Positions 41,888 through 47,137 of a DNA stretch of 47,137 nucleotides are shown here, one piece after another; positions within the stretch are counted from its first letter, which is position 1, and every line of letters starts with the position of its first letter. Source of the stretch: Bacteroidales bacterium (GTDB lineage: Bacteria > Bacteroidota > Bacteroidia > Bacteroidales > UBA932); the NCBI GenBank assembly GCA_017428725.1, contig JAFRQH010000020.1, positions 1-47,137 on the forward strand, written 5' to 3'. Both the position numbers and the translations under genes were made by a program. Below the pieces are notes generated by a model. The model ran no database searches. It was not told the DNA's origin and saw only the letters and a list, made by a program, of their open reading frames with translations.

Positions 41888-42983
41888 CTTCGTCGACATT
41901 GATGACCATCGGCCCGCGCAGCTTGTCGCCCGCGCTCAGGCCGCTCTTGATTTCGATGTTGACCCCGTCGCTCAGGCCGGTCCGGACCTGGATGCGCTCA
42001 TAGCTTCCGTTGGGGTTCTTGCGGTACACATAGGTGTCGTCCCCGTCGAACTCCAGGGCGCTCTCCGGGATGGAGAGTACCTGGGAGGCCGTTTCCAGGA
42101 CGATCTCCGCGTTGGCGCTGTAGCCGGAGCGGATCATATGGTCGGTGCTCACCTGCAGGGCGGCTTTGATCTCGAACTGGTTGGCGCCGTTGTTCTCGAC
42201 CGCCTTCGGCGAGATGTACTCCAGGGCCGCCTCGGAGCCGTAGTCCGGCAGGGCTCCGATGCTGATGTGCATCGGCATCCCCTCCACGAGCGAGCCTACC
42301 TCGGTCTCGTCGATGTTGCCGTCGAAGATCAGGTCGGACATGTTGGCCACGGTGGCCACCGTCGTGCCGTCGTTCATCGTGTTGGCCTGGATCACGGAAT
42401 TGCCCACCTTGACGGGGATGTTGAGGATCAGGCCCGTGATCGTGGAGCGGACCAGGGTCGAGCTGCCCGTGGTGTTGCGCGAGGACACGCCGTCGCGGAT
42501 GACCTCCAGGGATTCCTGGGCGGCGGCCTTCTCCTCGGTGGCCTGGTTGTAGGCCTGCAGGACCTTGTCGTATTCCTCGTCGCTGACGAGCTTCTTGTCG
42601 TAGAGGGCTTTCTCGCGCTCGTAGTTGGTCCGGGCCTGCCTGAGGTTGATCTCCGCCAGGCGCACGCGGGACTGCGCGGAGCTCAGGGAGTTCATGTCCG
42701 GGATCACGCGGAGCTTGGCGATCACCTCGCCCTCCTTGACCTGCTGGCCGGCCTCCTTGTAGAGTTCGGCGATGATGCCGTTGATCTGCGGCTTGACGTT
42801 GACCTCGTTGCGCGGCTCGATCTTGCCGGTCACGACGGTGGTCCTGTGGATGTCCATCACCGTGGCCTCCAGCTCCTGGTACTCGACCTTGGCCGGCCGG
42901 GAGTTCCGGAACAGGAACACGAAGGTCCCGAGGAACACCAGCGCGATCAGTGCGAAAATGATGTACTTGACTGCTTTTTTCAT
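41877..42983 (-). CDS. HlyD/MacA-type periplasmic adaptor
   Basis: A 368-residue membrane-fusion protein with one N-terminal membrane helix (about 5-26), a biotinyl-like first half (NVKPQINGIIAELY), a coiled-coil hairpin (about 105-165), a second lipoyl half (VRSTITGLILNIPVKVGNSV) and beta-barrel domains. It links the MacB-like ABC permeases in the inner membrane with the TolC-like channel. Lies 16 nt after the permease gene and overlaps tolC by 11 nt. Confidence 0.92.
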   Translation of the reverse strand: MKKAVKYIIFALIALVFLGTFVFLFRNSRPAKVEYQELEATVMDIHRTTVVTGKIEPRNEVNVKPQINGIIAELYKEAGQQVKEGEVIAKLRVIPDMNSLSSAQSRVRLAEINLRQARTNYEREKALYDKKLVSDEEYDKVLQAYNQATEEKAAAQESLEVIRDGVSSRNTTGSSTLVRSTITGLILNIPVKVGNSVIQANTMNDGTTVATVANMSDLIFDGNIDETEVGSLVEGMPMHISIGALPDYGSEAALEYISPKAVENNGANQFEIKAALQVSTDHMIRSGYSANAEIVLETASQVLSIPESALEFDGDDTYVYRKNPNGSYERIQVRTGLSDGVNIEIKSGLSAGDKLRGPMVINVDEDES

Positions 42984-42999
42984 ATCTTGTCTCTGTTTA

Positions 43000-44247
43000 T
43001 TATTCGTCTCTCATGGCATCCACGGGCTTGATGGCCATCGCGCGGGATGCCGGCGCCAGGCCTGCGACCACGCCGAGCAGGGTCAGCAGCAGGGCGGCCG
43101 CCACGGCCAGCCAGAAGCCGATCTGGAAGTCGGCCGGCGGGTTGTCGGGGTTCAGCCGGACCACCGTCTCCATCAGGCGCAGCAGCTGCACGGCGAACAC
43201 GATGCCGAACGAGCCTGCCACGAGCGTCAGCGCGATGCTCTCCAGGATGATCTGGGAGAGGATGTCGCGGGGCGTGGCGCCGATGGCGCGGCGGATGCCG
43301 ATCTCGGTGGTACGCTCCCGCACCGTGACCATCATGATGTTGCTCACGCCGATCACGCCCGCGAGGATGGTCCCCAGCCCCACCAGCCAGATCAGGAAGT
43401 TCACGCCCTTGAAGAGGTTGTCCACCAGGGCGAACATCTGCTCGGTGTTGATGATGACCATCGCCTGCTTGTCGGCGGGGTCGAAGGCGTGCTGCTTCGC
43501 GATGATCTGGCGCATCCGCGGCTCCAGGTCGGACATCCGGATCCCGGAGTAGGCGGCGGTGCAGATGATGTCCACGTTGCTCCCCCGGTTGTAGATCTTC
43601 TGGGCGAGCGGCAGGGGGATGAAGACCGTCTGGTCCGCGCGGCCGCCGATGCTGATGTTGCCGCTGCTGAAGTCCACGCCCACGATCTGGTAATAGACGG
43701 GCCCCACGCGGATGAACTTCCCGCAGGGGTCGCCCCCGTCGGGGAAGAGCTCCTTGTAGATGCGCTTGCCGATCACGCAGACCTTGCGCTCCTGCAGGAT
43801 GTCCGTCTCGTTGAGGTAGCGGCCGTAGCGGATCTTGGGCTCCTCGATCTTGTGGTAGTTAGCGTAGATGCCCCGGACGCTGACGCTGGTGGTGCCCGTC
43901 CCGTAGACGGCCTCGCGCCCGCCGGTGTTGATGACCGGGGTCACCGTCTCCAGTTCGGGCATCATCAGCCGGAGGCGGTCCACGTCGGTGTAGGACAGGC
44001 GCCAGTAGCGGCCCTCCTTGAAGCCCTTATAGGGCACCGTGGTCTGGGAGGAAATCAGGATGCCGGTATTCGTGGCGAAGCCCTCGAAATTACTCATTAT
44101 CAACTGTTTGAGACCCTGTCCGCCACCCATCAGGAAGAGCAGCATGAAGATGCCCCAGAACACGCCGAAGCCGGTGAGCAGGCTCCTGCTCTTGTTGCGG
44201 ACCAGCGAGTCCGCAATCTCCCGGAAACTGTCTACGTCGAATCTCAT
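43000..44247 (-). CDS. MacB/FtsX-type ABC permease (second)
   Basis: A 415-residue inner-membrane protein with the MacB layout: membrane helix 1 (about 21-43), a large periplasmic domain, then three C-terminal helices with [25 protein letters not shown] between them. The ATPase is separate (45566), so this subunit is half of a split MacB. It overlaps the first permease gene by 4 nt (ATGA). The paralogue next to it suggests a heterodimeric permease. Confidence 0.92.
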   Translation of the reverse strand: MRFDVDSFREIADSLVRNKSRSLLTGFGVFWGIFMLLFLMGGGQGLKQLIMSNFEGFATNTGILISSQTTVPYKGFKEGRYWRLSYTDVDRLRLMMPELETVTPVINTGGREAVYGTGTTSVSVRGIYANYHKIEEPKIRYGRYLNETDILQERKVCVIGKRIYKELFPDGGDPCGKFIRVGPVYYQIVGVDFSSGNISIGGRADQTVFIPLPLAQKIYNRGSNVDIICTAAYSGIRMSDLEPRMRQIIAKQHAFDPADKQAMVIINTEQMFALVDNLFKGVNFLIWLVGLGTILAGVIGVSNIMMVTVRERTTEIGIRRAIGATPRDILSQIILESIALTLVAGSFGIVFAVQLLRLMETVVRLNPDNPPADFQIGFWLAVAAALLLTLLGVVAGLAPASRAMAIKPVDAMRDE

Positions 44248-45569
44248 TCTGCGCGGAGGGCTTCTATAGGTCTGACTTGGGCCGCCTTGCGGGCCGGGAA
44301 CAGGCCGGCGATCGTGCCGGCTACGATGAGCACGACCGTGGCCCCGAGGGCCACGTCGAGCCCCACGGTGGGGTCGACGAGCATCGCAATCTGCTCGTCC
44401 ATCACGGACACGGTGGACTGCCCCACCGTCTTGTCCAGCAGCAGGCAGGCGAGCATCCCGAGGAACATCCCGACGTAGCCGAAGAAGGCGGTGATGCTCA
44501 CGCTCTCGGCCAGGATCAGCTTCATGATGTCCCAGGGACCGGCGCCGATGGCCTTGCGGATGCCGAACTCGTGCGTGCGCTCCTTGACCGTGATCAGCAT
44601 GATGTTGCTCACGCCCACGATGCCGCCCAGGAGCGTGAACAGGCCGATGATCCAGAGGGCGGTGCTGAGGATGTTGCGGCCGCGGTTCATCTGGAGGTTC
44701 TGCGTGAAGCGGTTCCAGATCCAGAGGGCCCGGTTGTCGTCCGGGGCGGCGCGGTGCCGGAGGTTGACCACCGCCCGGTACTGCTCCTCGAAGGCTTCGT
44801 TCTCGGCCTCAGAGTCGAGGCCGTGGAAGGTGAAGGTGATGTCGTCGATGTCCTGGCCCTTGCCGTAGATGGTCTTGACCGTCGTGTAGGGGGCGTAGAA
44901 GAGGTTGCTGTCGCTCATCCGGTCGGACTTGGTGATGCCGACCACGCGGTAGGCGAAGGTGCCGATCCGCACCCGCTCGCCGAGCAGGCGCTGCACGTCG
45001 ACCTGCTTCGTCCCCTTCTTGCCGTTGCCCAGCGGGCCCAGGCTGAAACGGGAGATGCTGGCGTCACTGCCGAGCAGGATCTCGGCCTGGTTCTCGGACA
45101 GGACCACCACCTTGCGGCGCTCCCGGATGTCCTTCTCGTTGATGAAGCGGCCGTAGCGGACCTCGATCTTGTCCATCTCCTGGCGCTCGGGGTAATTGCC
45201 CTCGATCAGGCCGGAGAAGTACTTCTTGCCGTAGTTGACGGTGACGCCCGAGCTCACGGTGGCGATGACCTGGTCCACGTGGGCGGAGAACAGCTCTCCA
45301 CCGGTCAGCGCCACGTCCCGGTCGTCCAGGCGGATCCGGCGGCCCTCCTTGAGCCCGTCGTAGGGCTTGGAGGTCCGCCCGCCGCCGACCTGCATCGTGT
45401 TGGTGGCGATGTCTTCGCCGCCCATCATGAAGGCGTTCATCAGGCCGTTGCCGGCGCCCAGCAGGACGATGAGCATGAAGATGCCCCACGACACCGCGAA
45501 GCCGGTGAGGCAGGTGCGGAGCTTGTTGCGCCGGATGCTCTCCCAGATTTCAACGAAGACGTCCCTCAT
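44244..45569 (-). CDS. MacB/FtsX-type ABC permease (first)
   Basis: A 441-residue permease with the same plan as its downstream paralogue: helix at about 21-43, periplasmic MacB core domain and C-terminal helices with [29 protein letters not shown]. It overlaps the ATPase gene and the second permease by 4 nt each (ATGA), so all three are made in coupled translation. Exported substrate unknown; such systems move macrolides, lipopeptides or small peptides. Confidence 0.92.
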   Translation of the reverse strand: MRDVFVEIWESIRRNKLRTCLTGFAVSWGIFMLIVLLGAGNGLMNAFMMGGEDIATNTMQVGGGRTSKPYDGLKEGRRIRLDDRDVALTGGELFSAHVDQVIATVSSGVTVNYGKKYFSGLIEGNYPERQEMDKIEVRYGRFINEKDIRERRKVVVLSENQAEILLGSDASISRFSLGPLGNGKKGTKQVDVQRLLGERVRIGTFAYRVVGITKSDRMSDSNLFYAPYTTVKTIYGKGQDIDDITFTFHGLDSEAENEAFEEQYRAVVNLRHRAAPDDNRALWIWNRFTQNLQMNRGRNILSTALWIIGLFTLLGGIVGVSNIMLITVKERTHEFGIRKAIGAGPWDIMKLILAESVSITAFFGYVGMFLGMLACLLLDKTVGQSTVSVMDEQIAMLVDPTVGLDVALGATVVLIVAGTIAGLFPARKAAQVRPIEALRAE

Positions 45570-46288
45570 TTCATGATGGTGCTGGTGCCGAACACCGAAG
45601 ACTGGTGCCGGCGGTTGTCCTCGATCTGCCCGATGATCCCGTCCTTGATGTGGATGATCTTGTCGGTGCAGTTGGCCACGCCGCTCTCGTGCGTGACCAC
45701 GATGATCGTGACCTTCTCCTCGCGGTTGAGCTGCGTCAGGAGCTGCATCACCTCCTCGGAGGTCTTGGAGTCAAGGGCGCCCGTGGGCTCGTCCGCCAGG
45801 ATGATCTTGGGGTTGGTGATCAGGGCGCGCGCGATGGCCACGCGCTGCTTCTGGCCGCCGGACATCTCGTTGGGATAGTGGCCGGCCCAGTCCGTCAGGC
45901 CGAGCCGTTCCAGATACTCCATCGCCATCTCGTGGCGTTTGTGGCGGCTGACGCCCTGGTAGAAGAGCGGCAGCTCCACGTTCTCCACGGCGGTCTTGAA
46001 GCCGATCAGGTTGAAGGACTGGAAGATGAAACCGATCATCCGGTTGCGGTAGTCGGCTGCCTGACGCTCGGTCAGGCCCTTGATCAGCCGGCCGTCTATA
46101 TAGTATTCGCCCGTGTCGTAATTGTCCAGGATGCCCAGGATGTTGAGCAGGGTGGACTTGCCGGAGCCGGAGGCGCCCATGATGGAGACGAATTCCCCGC
46201 GGTCTATGGAGAGGTCGATCCCCTTCAGCACGTGGAGGGGCTGGCCGTTGTTGTAGGTCTTGTTGACGTCCTTGAGTTCGATGAGCAT
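45566..46288 (-). CDS. ABC transporter ATP-binding protein (MacB-type)
   Basis: A 240-residue ATPase with Walker A G38-ASGSGKS-T46, signature [15 protein letters not shown], Walker [14 protein letters not shown] and the H-loop VTHESG. It powers the two permeases encoded downstream. Start is at MLIELKDV because a -7 box lies at 46316-46323; a Met ten codons earlier is too close to it. First gene of the efflux operon. Confidence 0.95.
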   Translation of the reverse strand: MLIELKDVNKTYNNGQPLHVLKGIDLSIDRGEFVSIMGASGSGKSTLLNILGILDNYDTGEYYIDGRLIKGLTERQAADYRNRMIGFIFQSFNLIGFKTAVENVELPLFYQGVSRHKRHEMAMEYLERLGLTDWAGHYPNEMSGGQKQRVAIARALITNPKIILADEPTGALDSKTSEEVMQLLTQLNREEKVTIIVVTHESGVANCTDKIIHIKDGIIGQIEDNRRHQSSVFGTSTIMK

Positions 46289-46315
46289 ATAGTGTCCTAT
46301 TGAACTATTACACTG

Positions 46316-46323
46316 CAAAGGTA
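46316..46323 (-). promoter_or_regulatory. -7 box (TACCTTTG) of the efflux operon
   Basis: TACCTTTG on the minus strand with CTTG 19 bases upstream; the ATG of the ATPase gene is 27 nt downstream. The region up to 46450 is AT-rich and has no gene. Confidence 0.65.
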
Positions 46324-46454
46324 ATCATATTTTTTTATGCTGCAAGAATCTAACCAACATTTTTCGTATTTCGCACCTGTTGCAATGCGGTGCAAATATA
46401 ATGATGTTTTATTGAAAAACAATAAATAATTATCGAATCTTTCACTCTTAGGAC

Positions 46455-46498
46455 AAAAAAAACGCTGGCACCGGTCCACAACCAGGGACGGTGCCAGC
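46455..46498 (-). terminator. Intrinsic terminator after the PLDc_N gene
   Basis: On the minus strand GCTGGCACCG (46489-46498) pairs with CGGTGCCAGC (46464-46473), a 10-bp stem with a 15-nt loop, followed by eight T (46455-46462). It lies about 28 nt after the stop at 46527. Confidence 0.8.
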
Positions 46499-46526
46499 AT
46501 TTCAGGCAGGTTTCAGACGCGACCGA

Positions 46527-46703
46527 TCAGATCTTGCCGCGGAGCAGGAAGTAGTACACGGCGAACCCCACCCAGCTGAACGCCAGGACCAGGATGGAGA
46601 TGAGGATCTTGCCGATGATGCCGTACTTGCTGTTCTTGAAGATGTCCAGCACGCACCAAATGGCGAGGACGATGCCGAGGATGTAGATGATTTTTGCTAA
46701 CAT
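46527..46703 (-). CDS. PLDc_N-type small membrane protein
   Basis: A 58-residue protein with two membrane helices, read directly from sequence: starts MLAKIIYILGIVLAIWCVLD, contains FKNSKYGIIGKILISILV and ends FAVYYFLLRGKI. This is the pattern of the short PLDc_N domain (W-x-x-x-D, N, then a second helix with a final Y-x-x-x-R), found alone in many Bacteroidota. No catalytic phospholipase part is present. The ATG is 11 nt after the queH stop. Confidence 0.85.
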   Translation of the reverse strand: MLAKIIYILGIVLAIWCVLDIFKNSKYGIIGKILISILVLAFSWVGFAVYYFLLRGKI

Positions 46704-46714
46704 AACGGTAAATA

Positions 46715-47137
46715 TTAAAGGGTTTGAGGTTTCGAAAATTCACAGCCGCACCAATTCTGGTTGTAGAAGCCCTGCTCCCGCACGATCTCTCCCCGCCGCT
46801 CCTGCAATCCGCCTTTCCTCCAGTTTTGTGGCCAGAACACGACCACCTGGTCTTCTCCGGCAACCGCACGCGAAGTGGAATCGGCAGCAGCCTCCGGAAA
46901 CCGTGCCACCCTCGGCATCGTAAGAGGGAGGGGCCCATCGTCAGATGGGAGGGGTCCGGCGCAGCCGGACGTTTCAGGAGGCTGGCTGCCGTGGAACGAA
47001 GCTGCGGTTGCCGAACAAGCTGTTTGTCCGGCTTCGGCGACCTGGTCGAGGTCCTTCCAGCGGGAGGACGCGAGGGTGGTGGCGAGGACGGGCAGGCCGC
47101 GGGAGGCGGCGTAGCGGGCGGCGCGCGCGAGCCGGAA
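46715..47137 (-). CDS. queH: Epoxyqueuosine reductase QueH, 3' part with in-frame insert
   Basis: The last 140 codons of a QueH (DUF208-type) enzyme, which reduces epoxyqueuosine to queuosine in tRNA. The N-terminal part and iron-sulphur Cys pairs lie outside the window. The visible part begins FRLARAARYAASRGLPVLATTLASSRWKDLDQVAEAGQ and ends FWPQNWRKGGL, ERRGEIVREQGFYNQNWCGC, EFSK, as in other Bacteroidota QueH. Between AGQ and FWPQNW about 62 residues are found where I expect about 10-14. That extra stretch is encoded by the palindromic element at 46858-47013. The frame is open throughout, so a longer protein is possible; it could also be a damaged enzyme. Confidence 0.85.
   Translation of the reverse strand, partial: FRLARAARYAASRGLPVLATTLASSRWKDLDQVAEAGQTACSATAASFHGSQPPETSGCAGPLPSDDGPLPLTMPRVARFPEAAADSTSRAVAGEDQVVVFWPQNWRKGGLQERRGEIVREQGFYNQNWCGCEFSKPQTL
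46858..47013 (+). repeat. Palindromic multi-hairpin element, copy B, inside queH
   Basis: A 156-nt element of the same kind as copy A, in the same strand orientation. Outer stem CGGCAACCGC (46858-46867) with 47004-47013; GGCAGC (46883-46888) with GCTGCC (46985-46990); AGCCTCC (46889-46895) with 46977-46983; GAAAC/GTTTC (46897-46901, 46971-46975). Inside: P2 CCCTC/GAGGG (46909-46913, 46924-46928) with loop GGCATCGTAA; P3 CCCATC/GATGGG (46934-46939, 46944-46949); P4 GTCCGGC/GCCGGAC (46954-46960, 46964-46970). GGGAGGGGCCC (46926-46936) and GGGAGGG (46947-46953) are identical to copy A. Its length is 52 codons and it is antisense to queH. Confidence 0.85.

Noticed and set aside
46513..46938. 141-codon minus-strand open frame over the PLDc_N gene and queH end
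   Set aside because: It is out of frame with both real genes, whose products are recognisable.
46715..47137. queH as a simple pseudogene
   Set aside because: The frame stays open over the whole insert and the residues on both sides are conserved, so a working longer protein is at least as likely; only the function test is missing.

Overview
The window comes from a GC-rich member of the Bacteroidota, most likely order Bacteroidales. Many genes are preceded by the promoter typical of this phylum (a -33 TTTG-like box, about 19 bases, then a -7 box TAnnTTTG). The gene set fits: two DUF4252 proteins, an OstA-like protein, a fimbrillin-type lipoprotein, an outer-membrane beta-barrel receptor and a QueH of the NWRKGG type. 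No plasmid, phage or IS transposase is visible. I cannot name the species.

Layout. 1-2131: the 5' part of a 23S rRNA gene (minus strand) with its own promoter and no 16S upstream, then the pepT terminator. 2173-11935 (minus): an envelope operon running 93-aa protein, DacB-like PBP4, SurA-like lipoprotein, SurA-type isomerase, OstA-like protein, OPT oligopeptide transporter, peptidase T. 11971-18553 (minus): a tight five-gene group with four exported products (unknown protein, pectinesterase-like beta-helix protein, NlpC/P60 peptidase, glucuronoyl-esterase-like hydrolase) and a nitroreductase. 18638-21078 (plus): L,D-transpeptidase, then a DUF4252 / ECF sigma / membrane putative anti-sigma / DUF4252 cassette. 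21075-27349 (minus): a DUF2207 protein, two unknown proteins, a TIM-barrel-like exported protein, a DUF6512 membrane protein, and a fimbrillin-like lipoprotein preceded by a 41-residue ORF. 27573-28112: a palindromic element and two tRNA genes. 28114-32085: ispF divergent from an operon of small membrane protein, mutL, rhomboid protease and tsaC. 32090-35266 (minus): rsmE, radA and a P-loop ATPase with a palindrome at its start codon. 35347-41887 (minus): beta-barrel receptor, phosphoesterase, galE, CYTH protein, beta-barrel protein and tolC. 41877-46288 (minus): a MacAB-type efflux operon. 46527-47137 (minus): a 58-aa PLDc_N protein and the 3' part of queH.

The most unusual signal is a palindromic, multi-hairpin element present twice (27573-27796 and 46858-47013). 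Both copies share short conserved blocks, while the stems differ in sequence and keep their pairing by compensatory changes. The second copy lies inside queH, is 156 nt (52 codons) long and leaves the reading frame open, so it appears to add about 50 residues to a conserved enzyme. I do not recognise this element. Two divergent promoter regions with mirrored -7 boxes, several apparently leaderless genes and a stand-alone 23S gene are also notable.
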